Source: Agromyces marinus (lineage in GTDB: Bacteria > Actinomycetota > Actinomycetes > Actinomycetales > Microbacteriaceae). Taken from it: a stretch of 64,000 nt of DNA. Shown here one piece after another: positions 16,940 through 24,856 of this stretch. The DNA is taken from NCBI RefSeq assembly GCF_021442325.1, contig NZ_CP087879.1:248001-312000 (forward strand). Direction: 5' to 3'. The notes beneath the pieces are model-generated. The model worked only from the letters and a program-made list of their open reading frames with translations. It made no database searches and was not told the origin of the DNA. The position numbers were made by a program, and so were the translations under genes. The stretch's first letter is position 1. Each line of letters opens with the position of its first letter.

Positions 16940-17853
16940 CCCTTGACGGCTCCTTGCATGATTCCTGAGACGAGCTGCTTGCCGGCGACGACGAACAGCA
17001 GGAGGAGGGGAATGGTCGACAGAAGTACGCCCGCGAGCACGATCGAGTAGTCCACGAAGTGGTTGGACTGCAGGAGCGAGAGCGCGACGGGCAGGGTGGG
17101 GTCCCGGCGGTCGAGCACGATGAACGGCCAGAAGAAGTTGTTCCAGGCCGTGACGAACGTGAAGAGACCCAGCATCGCGGCGGCCGGGCGGGCGGCGACG
17201 ACGCCGACGGTCCAGAAGGTCCGGATCATCGACGCGCCGTCGACCCGGGCGGCCTCGATGAGCTCGTCGGGAACCGCCTGGCGCAGATACTGCGTCATCC
17301 AGAACACGCCGAACGCGCTCGTGATCGCCGGGATGATGATCGCGCCGATCTGTCCCGTCCAGCCGAAGTCGGAGAACAGGATGTAGAGCGGCACGACGCC
17401 GAGCTGCGTCGGTACGGCCATTGTCGCGACGACGAAGACGAGCAGCGCCTTCGACCCCGGGAACTTCAGCTTCGAGAACGCCCAACCGGCGAGGGTCGAG
17501 GTGACGACGACGGCGGCCGCGATGAGTGCCGAGCTGTAGGTGGAGTTCCACAGGGCCGGCCAGAAGTTCACCGCCGGGTCGTTCACGACGGTGGTCGCGT
17601 TGGCGAGGAAGTTGCCCGCCGGCCACCATGAGAAGTCGGGGTCGTTGATGGTGGTCGAGTCGCCCGAGCCGATCAGGAACGACCAGTAGAAGGGGAACAG
17701 CGAACCGATCAGGACGACGCCGAGACCCGCGTATACCCAGAACCCCGCGCGGCGGCCCTTGATGCGCGTCGTCCGGTTGCGCCGCCGCTGCGGGGTGTCC
17801 GGAATGCTCGATTCGACGATGGTCAGTGGGGCGGGCGAGTTGAGGGAGCTCAT
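16936..17853 (-). CDS. cebG: Cellobiose ABC transporter permease CebG
   Basis: The 305-residue inner-membrane protein has six hydrophobic segments and the binding-protein-dependent permease EAA loop as ELIEAARVDGASMIRTFWTV. It is a MalG-type carbohydrate (CUT1) subunit. ATG 17853 overlaps the cebF stop (ATGA); the longer upstream open frame lacks a ribosome site and is not membrane-like. It pairs with CebF and the binding protein CebE. No ATPase is encoded nearby, so it probably shares an MsiK-type ATPase. Confidence 0.9.
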   Translation of the reverse strand: MSSLNSPAPLTIVESSIPDTPQRRRNRTTRIKGRRAGFWVYAGLGVVLIGSLFPFYWSFLIGSGDSTTINDPDFSWWPAGNFLANATTVVNDPAVNFWPALWNSTYSSALIAAAVVVTSTLAGWAFSKLKFPGSKALLVFVVATMAVPTQLGVVPLYILFSDFGWTGQIGAIIIPAITSAFGVFWMTQYLRQAVPDELIEAARVDGASMIRTFWTVGVVAARPAAAMLGLFTFVTAWNNFFWPFIVLDRRDPTLPVALSLLQSNHFVDYSIVLAGVLLSTIPLLLLFVVAGKQLVSGIMQGAVKG

Positions 17854-18875
17854 GCGCGCACTCCCTTCTTCTTGCGACGGCCGTTGCGTGCGCCCTCGTC
17901 CCTGACGAGCGAGCGCGTCACCGCGAGGTTGATGAGGCCGATGACGAGGATGATCAGGAACAGGATCCAGGCGAGCGCCGCCGCCCGGCCGAAGTTCCAC
18001 TCGCCCCAGCCGATGTTGTAGAGGAAGAGCGTGATCGTCAGCCATTGCTGAGCGGGACCGCCCTCACCCGTGTTGTCGAACATCCGGGGCTCGTCGAAGA
18101 TCTGCAGGCCGCCGATCGTGGAGGTGATGATCACGAAGATGAGCGTCGCCTTGAGCGAGGGGAGCGTGATGCTCAGGAACTGGCGGAACGCGCCTGCGCC
18201 GTCCACGGTCGCGGCTTCGTAGTAGTCGCGCGGGATCGCCTGCATTGCGGCGAGCAGGATCAGCGTGTTGTACCCGGTCCAGCGGAAGTTCACCATCGTC
18301 GCGATCGCGACATGGCTCCAGAACGGGTCCTTGTGCCAGGGCACTGCCGGGAGTCCGAGGTCGGTGAGGATGCCGTTCACGAGACCATGGACATCTCCGA
18401 ACATGTTGCTGAAGATCAGCGCGACCGCGACCGGCGCCATGACGAACGGCACGAGGACGCTCATGCGCCAGAACGTCCTGGCCCGGATGTTGCGGTCGAG
18501 CATCGCGGCGATGAAGATCGCGACGATGAGCTGCGGCACGCTCGAGAGCAGGAAGATGCTGAACGTGTTCCGCAGCGCCGTCCAGAACTGCGGGTTCTGC
18601 AGGATCCAGGCGTACTGATCGAATCCGATGAACTCGCCGGAGTTGCGGACGAGGTCCCAGTCCATCAGCGAGATGACGGCTGTGTACGCGATGGGGAAGA
18701 GACCCACGATCGCGAACATGATGAAGAACGGGGAGATGTAGAGGTACGGCGAGACCTTCAGGTCCCACCGGCTGAGGTTCTGGCGGAACGAGAGCACCCG
18801 AACGCGTCGGGCGGGCGGTTCTGCCTGGTCGGTCTGGGGCGCCGACTCCGTCGGGCGCGTCTGCGTCGAGGTCAC
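17850..18875 (-). CDS. cebF: Cellobiose ABC transporter permease CebF
   Basis: The 341-residue MalF-type CUT1 permease has a cytoplasmic N-terminus of about 50 residues, six membrane segments and the EAA loop DYYEAATVDGAGAFRQFLSI. The GTG at 18875 is chosen because GGAG lies 5-8 nt upstream and a longer in-frame extension contains the inter-gene hairpin. It is separated from cebE by 84 nt that hold a strong stem-loop (18914-18949) and overlaps cebG by 4 nt. Confidence 0.9.
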   Translation of the reverse strand: MTSTQTRPTESAPQTDQAEPPARRVRVLSFRQNLSRWDLKVSPYLYISPFFIMFAIVGLFPIAYTAVISLMDWDLVRNSGEFIGFDQYAWILQNPQFWTALRNTFSIFLLSSVPQLIVAIFIAAMLDRNIRARTFWRMSVLVPFVMAPVAVALIFSNMFGDVHGLVNGILTDLGLPAVPWHKDPFWSHVAIATMVNFRWTGYNTLILLAAMQAIPRDYYEAATVDGAGAFRQFLSITLPSLKATLIFVIITSTIGGLQIFDEPRMFDNTGEGGPAQQWLTITLFLYNIGWGEWNFGRAAALAWILFLIILVIGLINLAVTRSLVRDEGARNGRRKKKGVRA

Positions 18876-18913
18876 GATGACTCCGGTTCGGGAGGAGGCG
18901 GTTGAGGGTGGGT

Positions 18914-18949
18914 GGGTGTGCGGGCCGGGGGAGGCCGGTCCGCACACCC
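18914..18949 (-). terminator. Intercistronic hairpin between cebE and cebF
   Basis: GGGTGTGCGG (18914-18923) and CCGCACACCC (18940-18949) form a perfect 10-bp stem, with an inner GGCC/GGCC pair in the loop. It sits just after the binding-protein stop codon within the operon, where such structures usually stabilise the upstream message or partly terminate, giving more CebE than permease. Confidence 0.65.
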
Positions 18950-18959
18950 GTGTCCCGGC

Positions 18960-20225
18960 CTAGAAGGCCTCGACCTCGGCGACCCAGGTGTTCCACGAGG
19001 ACTGCTGGTCCTCGGCACCGTCGAACACGCGGGTGACGGCGTTCTGGAGCGCGTCGTGGTACTTGAAGTAGTCGGCGTCCTTGTAGGGGGCGACCGTCAC
19101 GGCGGCGGCGCGGTCGGAGAGGATCTCACCGGTCGGCGCGTCGTTGAAGTACTCGTTGGTCGCGCTCGCGAGCTCATCGCTCTCGAGGGCCTCGAGCTGG
19201 CTCGGGAACGTGCCGGCGTTGGCGAAGGCCTTCATCTGCGTCTCGGGACTGGTGAGCCAGTCCGCCAGCTCGAGGGCGGCCTCGACGTTCTCCCCGTCGG
19301 CCGGGACGGTCAGGTACGAGCCGCCCCAGTTGCCGCCGCCGTTCGGGAACACGTCGGCGATGTCCCAGCCGGTGACGTCTGCCGCGTTGCCCGAGATGAC
19401 ACCGAGCATCCAGCCCGGGCAGAGCATGGTGGCGAACTCGCCGTTGGCCATCGAGGCGAACCAGTCGTCCGACCACTGGCCCGGGTATGCCGAATTCGGG
19501 ATGGCGCGCTCCGTGACGAGCTTGTACGCGTTCTCGATCTCGGGGTTGGTCGTGGCGATCACGTTGCCGTCGGGCTCCGCGTACGTGAACTCGATCTGGT
19601 TCACGATGCCCTGGAGCACCGAGTTGGCCGAGTCGATCATGGGCTTGCCGGTGGCCTCGCGGTACTGGTCCGCCACGTCGAGGAAGTGCTCCCAGTCGCC
19701 GTCGAAGAGCTCGGCGACGCTCTCGCGGTCGCTTGGCAGGCCGGCGGCCTCGAACAGGTCGGCGCGGTAGCAGATGCCCTGCGGGCCGATGTCGGTGCCG
19801 AAGCCGATGAGGCGGCCGTCTCCGTCGGTCGCAGCAGCTTCCTTCCAGTCGAGCCAGCGGCCCTTGACGCTGTCCGGCGCTTCGGCGAGCAGGTCGGAGT
19901 ACTGCATGGCCTCGGCGAACCAGTCGATCTCGACCGCCTCGATGTCGGCGAGGCCACCCTTGCCGAGCTTCTGGAAGTAGTTCGCGCGGGCGTCGCCCGA
20001 CTCGGCGGCGCGGTTGTGGACGATGGTGACGTTCGGGTGCTCGTCCATGTACTCCTGGAGCAGCTCGTCGGTGTAGCCGAAGTCGTTGAACGTGGCGACG
20101 GTCAGCTCGACCGGGCCACTGTCCTCGGAGGCGGTGTCGTCGCCAGCGGCGCAGCCGGTGGCGATGAGGGCGAACGATGCGGCGCCTGCGAGGGCTGCGA
20201 TCGCCTTGGTGCGTCGTGAAAGCAT
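18960..20225 (-). CDS. cebE: Cellobiose/cello-oligosaccharide ABC transporter substrate-binding lipoprotein CebE
   Basis: The 421-residue exported lipoprotein has a signal peptide with lipobox LIATGC (Cys about residue 25), then an extracellular solute-binding family 1 fold (VELTVATFNDFGYTDELLQEYM, later MLCPGWMLGVISG and GSYLTVP). It delivers beta-1,4-oligoglucosides to CebF/CebG. ATG 20225 has AGGAG 8 nt upstream; an upstream in-frame GTG at 20234 overlaps that site and is rejected. It is the first gene of the operon, under the operator-flanked promoter at 20296-20364. Confidence 0.9.
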   Translation of the reverse strand: MLSRRTKAIAALAGAASFALIATGCAAGDDTASEDSGPVELTVATFNDFGYTDELLQEYMDEHPNVTIVHNRAAESGDARANYFQKLGKGGLADIEAVEIDWFAEAMQYSDLLAEAPDSVKGRWLDWKEAAATDGDGRLIGFGTDIGPQGICYRADLFEAAGLPSDRESVAELFDGDWEHFLDVADQYREATGKPMIDSANSVLQGIVNQIEFTYAEPDGNVIATTNPEIENAYKLVTERAIPNSAYPGQWSDDWFASMANGEFATMLCPGWMLGVISGNAADVTGWDIADVFPNGGGNWGGSYLTVPADGENVEAALELADWLTSPETQMKAFANAGTFPSQLEALESDELASATNEYFNDAPTGEILSDRAAAVTVAPYKDADYFKYHDALQNAVTRVFDGAEDQQSSWNTWVAEVEAF

Positions 20226-20295
20226 CACGGTCACTCCTTCGTGTGCGTGGTGTAATGGTGCGCCATCTGGCCGCGAGACGTTCTCTCGAACATCG

Positions 20296-20364
20296 TGAGA
20301 GCGCTCTCAGCCTACAGGCGGAGACGCTACCCGCGCACGTCGGGGCTGTCAAGAGAGCGCTCTC
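20296..20364 (-). promoter_or_regulatory. cebE promoter flanked by two CebR-type operators
   Basis: On the minus strand, TTGACA (20347-20352) and TAGCGT (20324-20329) form a promoter with 17-bp spacing. A perfect TGAGAGCGCTCTCA lies at 20296-20309, just downstream of the start point. A second site, GAGAGCGCTCTC (20353-20364), abuts the -35 box. The centres are 56 bp apart, so binding could both block the promoter and form a loop. Confidence 0.85.
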
Positions 20365-20469
20365 ACATTTCCGGCGCCCGTGCGCCGCTCGGGCGAGGCG
20401 CGGTGGATCCACCGCCGGCATGCAGCCTGCTCCCGGCATCCTCGGAGCCGCCGCGCCTAGCGTGCTGGA

Positions 20470-21246
20470 GTGCCCCGTTCCGTAGCAGTGTCCCGTCGCG
20501 TCGCCGCGCTCCTGGCCGGCCTCGCCGCCTCCGGTGCGCTCTGCCTGACGGGCTGCGCCGGCGTGCCACCGCTTCCGCCCCAGGTCTCGTCGGCCGACGC
20601 GGGCAGCTCCAGCCTCCGCCCCGCGGGCGGCGACGACGCGACCGGTGCCGGGAAGTGGTCCGGAGCCGACGAACCCGGTGCGGTCGAACCCCGGGAGGAC
20701 TCGGATGCCGAGGCGACCGATCGCGGTTCCGACCCGACCCCCGAGCTCGTCGCCGATCAGACCGACGATGCCGCCGTATTGGCGCAACTCGACTACGTCC
20801 TCGCATACTGGTCGGACTACAACGTCGAGGAGTGGGGCGTGCTGGACGGAACGGATTGCGTCAACTTCGCCAGTCAGGCGCTGGTCGCGCGCGGATGGCA
20901 GCAGACCGACGAGTGGTACCACGGCGGCGACCCCTACTCCTCGAGCGCGGCCTGGCGCAGCTCGACGGCGATGCACGACTGGCTCGCAGCCCACCCCGAG
21001 CTCGCGACGCCGCTCGATGACCGCGACCGCGACCGCGTGCAGCTCGGCGACATCGTCCAGTTCGACTGGGACCGCTCGGGCGACCGCGACCACACCGGCA
21101 TCGTCACCCGCATCGAGCGCAACGGCGATGAGGTGCGCATCGCGTTCGCCGGGCACACGAAGGACAGCGACTTCCGCGACGTCGACGTCGCGATCACCGA
21201 GGAGCACCCCGGCGCAGCGGTCTACTACTGGCGGCTCGCCGACTGA
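20470..21246 (+). CDS. Putative lipoprotein with amidase domain (Amidase_6 type)
   Basis: The 258-residue protein has a lipoprotein signal (lipobox LCLTGC, Cys about 29), a 60-residue low-complexity linker, then a domain with YWSDYNVEEWGVLDGTDCVNFASQAL (Cys in DCVNFASQ) and GDIVQFDWDRSGDRDHTGIVTRI (His). This is the Cys-His arrangement of the putative amidase domain Amidase_6, an NlpC/P60-like fold. It probably acts on cell-wall peptide at the surface. GTG 20470 lies 6 nt after TAGCGT (20458-20463), suggesting a leaderless mRNA. A paralogue with a TIG domain lies at 23432. Confidence 0.8.
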   Translation: MPRSVAVSRRVAALLAGLAASGALCLTGCAGVPPLPPQVSSADAGSSSLRPAGGDDATGAGKWSGADEPGAVEPREDSDAEATDRGSDPTPELVADQTDDAAVLAQLDYVLAYWSDYNVEEWGVLDGTDCVNFASQALVARGWQQTDEWYHGGDPYSSSAAWRSSTAMHDWLAAHPELATPLDDRDRDRVQLGDIVQFDWDRSGDRDHTGIVTRIERNGDEVRIAFAGHTKDSDFRDVDVAITEEHPGAAVYYWRLAD

Positions 21247-22046
21247 TGGCGACCAGGCCGGGACCCTCTCCACGCGTACGCCGGAACCGCCTGATCGCAG
21301 GCCTCGTCGTCGCGATGCTCGTCGTCGTCGCGTCGGCCTGGGTGATCGCGGCGCTGGCCCCATCGGCCGGTTCCGCGAGCCCGTCCCCCTCGCCGTCGGC
21401 GACGCCCACCGCGACGCCGCGCCCGGCACCCACGGCCACGGCGACTCCGACGCCCGTCGACACGTTCGACAAGGCGGCGCACTCGATCGACGACCCGGAC
21501 AGCATCTGGGTCGTCGTCGACAAGCTCCGACCCCTGAACCCGGCCGACTACGAGCCCTCCGACCTCGTCGTCGTACCGGTCGCGCACACGTGGGAGCCGC
21601 TCATGCGCGCCGAGGCGGCCGATGCGATCGTCCGGATGTTCCAGGCGGCCGCCGACGAGGCGGGGCTCTCGCTGGCGTCGAACAGCGCCTACCGGTCCTA
21701 CGGTTCGCAGGAGCGCATCTACGACGGTGACGACACGCTCACGGCCCGTCCCGGATTCAGCGAGCACCAGACGGGCCTCACGATGGACATCGGCGCGGAG
21801 TCGGGGTACTGCTCCCTCGACGTGTGCCTCGCCGACACCGCAGAGGGGCAGTGGCTGCGCGACAACGCCCACCGGTTCGGGTTCCTGCTGCGGTACCCGG
21901 CGGATAAGGTCGACGTGACCGGGTACCAGTTCGAACCGTGGCACTTCCGCTACATCGGCACGGAACTCGCGCTCGAGATGCGCGAGAAGGGCATCACGAC
22001 GCTCGAGGAGTTCTTCGGTCTTCCGCCGGCTCCGAACTACGAGTGA
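21246..22046 (+). CDS. VanY-like D-alanyl-D-alanine carboxypeptidase (peptidase M15B)
   Basis: The 266-residue protein has one N-terminal membrane anchor (LIAGLVVAMLVVVASAWVIA, about 17-36), a Ser/Pro/Thr-rich linker, and an M15 catalytic domain. Zinc and catalytic motifs are visible: SEHQTGLTMDIG (SxHxxGxxxD) and FEPWHFRYIG (ExxH), with NSAYRSYGSQ upstream. It would trim D-Ala from peptidoglycan precursors outside the membrane. Its ATG overlaps the preceding stop (TGATG), so it is coupled to the amidase-domain lipoprotein. Confidence 0.9.
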   Translation: MATRPGPSPRVRRNRLIAGLVVAMLVVVASAWVIAALAPSAGSASPSPSPSATPTATPRPAPTATATPTPVDTFDKAAHSIDDPDSIWVVVDKLRPLNPADYEPSDLVVVPVAHTWEPLMRAEAADAIVRMFQAAADEAGLSLASNSAYRSYGSQERIYDGDDTLTARPGFSEHQTGLTMDIGAESGYCSLDVCLADTAEGQWLRDNAHRFGFLLRYPADKVDVTGYQFEPWHFRYIGTELALEMREKGITTLEEFFGLPPAPNYE

Positions 22047-22047
22047 G

Positions 22048-23331
22048 ATGACCTCCGAGACCTCAGAACACTTCCAGCGGATGCCGCATCGTGCGCCGTT
22101 GCGCGAGCGGCGCGGTCTCCAGCTCTCGCTCCTGATCGTCAACCAGCTCCTTGCCGGGATCGGCGTGGCGACCGGCCTGGCGCTCGCCTCGATCCTCGTG
22201 GCGGACCTCACGGGGGTGCCGGCGCTCGGCGGACTCGCGCAGTCGGCGAGCGTCCTCGGCGCCGCGGTGTCGGCGATCCCGCTCGCCCGGCTCGCGGTGC
22301 GCTCGGGCCGTCACGTCGCGCTCGCGGCGGGGTACGCCTCCTCCGCGGTGGGCGCGGTCCTGATCGTCGTCGCGGCGGCGAGCGGCCTCGTGCCGGTCGT
22401 CATCCTCGGCCTGGCGGCGTTCGGGGTCGGCAGTGCCGCGGGACTCCAGGCGCGCTTCGCAGCGACCGAGGTCGCCGCGCCGGGCTTCGAGGCACGTTCG
22501 ATGTCGCTCGTCCTGTGGGCGACGACGATCGGCTCGGTCGCCGGCCCGTTGCTGTCCGAGACGGGCGACGCGTTCGGCCGCTCCGTCGGATTGCCGGCCC
22601 TCGTGGGCCCGTTCGTACTTTCGGGCATCGTGTTCGCGACGGCGACGCTCGTCGCGGCGGCCGCGCTGCGGTTGCCGCGCGCTGGGCGGCTCGCGGCGGA
22701 TGCCACGGGGGCGGGGTCGGCGGAGCGGATCGGGTCGTGGCAGGCGTTCCGTGCTGCGTTCGGAGACCTCCGCGGCCGGCTCGCGATCCTCGCGATCGTG
22801 TGCGCGCACACCGTCATGGTCGGCGTCATGGTGATGACGCCCGTGCACATGACCGGGCACGGCGTCACGATCGGACTCGTGGGCCTGGTCATCAGCATCC
22901 ACATCCTCGGCATGTACGGGGCGAGCCCGCTCATGGGGTGGCTGGCCGATCGGGTCGGGCCCCCGAGGGTCATCGCGCTCGGCGGCGTGATCCTGCTGTC
23001 ATCGACGGTGATCGGGATGTTCGCGCCCGGCGACTCGATGGTGCTCGTGCCGCTCGCGCTGGGTCTGCTCGGTCTCGGCTGGTCGGCCGCGCTGATCGGC
23101 GGTTCGGCCCTGTTGACCTCATCGGTCGACCCGGCGTCGCGCGTGGCGCTGCAGGGGGCGACGGATGCCGCGATGAACGTCGCGGCGGCCGCGTCGGCCG
23201 CGCTGTCCGGCGTCGTGCTGGGCGTGGCGGGGTTCGCGGGCGTCAACGTCGTCGCGACGCTCGTGCTGGTGCCGCTCGTGGTCGCCGGACTCGCGGTCCT
23301 GCGTGATGCGCGTCGCCGCGTCGCGAGCTGA
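22048..23331 (+). CDS. MFS transporter
   Basis: The 427-residue membrane protein has about 12 hydrophobic segments and the MFS features ARLAVRSGRHVALAAGYASS (loop 2-3) and GWLADRVGPPRVIALGGVIL (loop 8-9). It begins one nt after the carboxypeptidase stop (TGAGATG), so it is in the same transcript as the two wall enzymes. The substrate is unknown; a cell-wall-related export or uptake role is only suggested by context. Confidence 0.85.
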   Translation: MTSETSEHFQRMPHRAPLRERRGLQLSLLIVNQLLAGIGVATGLALASILVADLTGVPALGGLAQSASVLGAAVSAIPLARLAVRSGRHVALAAGYASSAVGAVLIVVAAASGLVPVVILGLAAFGVGSAAGLQARFAATEVAAPGFEARSMSLVLWATTIGSVAGPLLSETGDAFGRSVGLPALVGPFVLSGIVFATATLVAAAALRLPRAGRLAADATGAGSAERIGSWQAFRAAFGDLRGRLAILAIVCAHTVMVGVMVMTPVHMTGHGVTIGLVGLVISIHILGMYGASPLMGWLADRVGPPRVIALGGVILLSSTVIGMFAPGDSMVLVPLALGLLGLGWSAALIGGSALLTSSVDPASRVALQGATDAAMNVAAAASAALSGVVLGVAGFAGVNVVATLVLVPLVVAGLAVLRDARRRVAS

Positions 23332-23393
23332 ACCCGCTCCCACGCTCCTCCCAGCGCCCGCGAGGGATCCTCACAACAACGCGTGATGGGCTG

Positions 23394-23421
23394 TCCGTGT
23401 CCCCCTTTCTGCCGACACGGA
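23394..23421 (+). repeat. Inverted repeat in the leader of the second amidase-domain gene
   Basis: TCCGTGTC (23394-23401) and GACACGGA (23414-23421) form a perfect 8-bp stem with a pyrimidine-rich 12-nt loop, ending 10 nt before the GTG at 23432. It could be a terminator of the MFS transcript or a leader structure. It has no T-tail. Confidence 0.45.
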
Positions 23422-23431
23422 AATCCCCCTC

Positions 23432-24844
23432 GTGCCCAAGCTCCCCTTCCTGCCCGGTGCCCGCCGGGCCACCTATCGAGCTCCCGACCCCGAGACCGCG
23501 CGGGAGTTCGACCTGAACCTCCGGTCCACGGAGACGGCGACCGTCGAGGACGCCGCCGTCCCGGTCACGGCGAGCCTTGCCGACGACGCCCCGCGTCCGA
23601 CGGTGAGCCGTTCCACGTTCGCGCCCACGGATCGCCCCGGCCCGGGGCTCGACCAGACGCCCGCAGGCGACGACGCCCCCTCCGGAGGCGACGCGTCCGC
23701 GGGAGGCGACGCACCCGCGGCTCTCCCGGATCCCGAACCCGACTTCGCCCCCGACCTCGACGCGATCCGCAACCCGCGGCACCGCGTCGACCGCCGCGGC
23801 AATCGGCGCGCCTCGAGCACCGGCAGGCGGAGCCTCGTCGTGGCATCCGCGGCGTTCCTGCTCGGCAGCGCGGTCGCGGCGGGCGTCGCCGTGGGCGACC
23901 TCGGAGGTGCGACGGATGCCGAGGCATCCGCCCGCGATGCCGCGCTCGCCGACGCGACGGGGTCCGACGGCGCGGACGACGTGGTCGTCCCGCCCGCCGC
24001 CTCCGACGCCCGGCCGGTGGTCACCTCCGAACTCTCCGCCGCCGAGGCTCCGTTCACGGGCGGCACGCTCGTGACGGTGGAGGGCCGCAACCTCGACCAC
24101 GTCTCCGAGGTGACCGTCGCCGGAAGCCCGGCACAGCTCGTCGAGTCCAGCCCGTCGGCCGTCACGTTCGCCGTCCCCGCGGTCGACGACGCCGTCCGCG
24201 GCGACGCCGTGGTCGTCCTCGCGGGCGCCGACGGCTCGGCCGTCGACGTCGAGGTGCCCGTGGCATCCGCCCCCGCCGCGGCGCCCACGTCGGTGCAGGG
24301 CATCATCGAGGCATCCGCCCCGACCGAGGCAGACCGGATCGACCGCACGCCGCTCTCGATCACCTACACCGCCGACCCCGGTATCGACGCCCAGGTGGCG
24401 TACGTGCTCGCGCACTGGTCGGACTACAACACCGCCGAGTACGCGGTGCTGAGCGGCGTCGACTGCGCCAACTTCGCCAGCCAGTCGCTCATCGCCCGCG
24501 GCTGGACGATGGACGCCGCATGGAACTACGACCGCGGCACCGGGCAGATGACGAGCGCGTGGTCGAGCTCGACCGCGCTCCGCGACTACCTCCGCACGCG
24601 CACCGACGTCGCGACCGAACTCACCGACGCGCAGCGCGGCGAGGTCAAGGTCGGTGACGTCGCCCAGTTCGACTGGGACGGCTCGGGCGACCGCGACCAC
24701 ACCGCCGTCGTCACGCGCGTCGAGCACACCGACCAGGGCACGAAGGTCTGGGTCGGCGGGCACACCAAGGACGCCGACTACTGGGACGTCGACGTCGCAC
24801 TCGCGAGCGGCGGCGGCTCGGTGTCGTACTTCTCGCTGAGCTGA
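23432..24844 (+). CDS. Membrane-anchored IPT/TIG plus amidase-domain (Amidase_6) protein
   Basis: The 470-residue protein has a long N-terminal cytoplasmic, acidic and proline-rich region (about 1-125), a membrane segment (SLVVASAAFLLGSAVAAGVAV, about 131-151), a TIG/IPT-like immunoglobulin fold (APFTGGTLVTVEGRNLDHVS through VVLAGADGSAVDVEVP, about 205-275), and a C-terminal domain with HWSDYNTAEYAVLSGVDCANFASQSL and GDVAQFDWDGSGDRDHTAVVTRV. The last domain matches the lipoprotein at 20470. GTG 23432 lacks a clear ribosome site. It is a likely surface wall-modifying enzyme. Confidence 0.8.
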   Translation: MPKLPFLPGARRATYRAPDPETAREFDLNLRSTETATVEDAAVPVTASLADDAPRPTVSRSTFAPTDRPGPGLDQTPAGDDAPSGGDASAGGDAPAALPDPEPDFAPDLDAIRNPRHRVDRRGNRRASSTGRRSLVVASAAFLLGSAVAAGVAVGDLGGATDAEASARDAALADATGSDGADDVVVPPAASDARPVVTSELSAAEAPFTGGTLVTVEGRNLDHVSEVTVAGSPAQLVESSPSAVTFAVPAVDDAVRGDAVVVLAGADGSAVDVEVPVASAPAAAPTSVQGIIEASAPTEADRIDRTPLSITYTADPGIDAQVAYVLAHWSDYNTAEYAVLSGVDCANFASQSLIARGWTMDAAWNYDRGTGQMTSAWSSSTALRDYLRTRTDVATELTDAQRGEVKVGDVAQFDWDGSGDRDHTAVVTRVEHTDQGTKVWVGGHTKDADYWDVDVALASGGGSVSYFSLS

Positions 24845-24856
24845 GCGCCGCTCGGC

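Noticed and set aside
23332-23431. c-di-AMP riboswitch before the cell-wall enzyme gene
   Set aside because: Such riboswitches often precede actinobacterial wall hydrolases, but the gap is only 100 nt and shows a single hairpin, without the conserved ydaO core.
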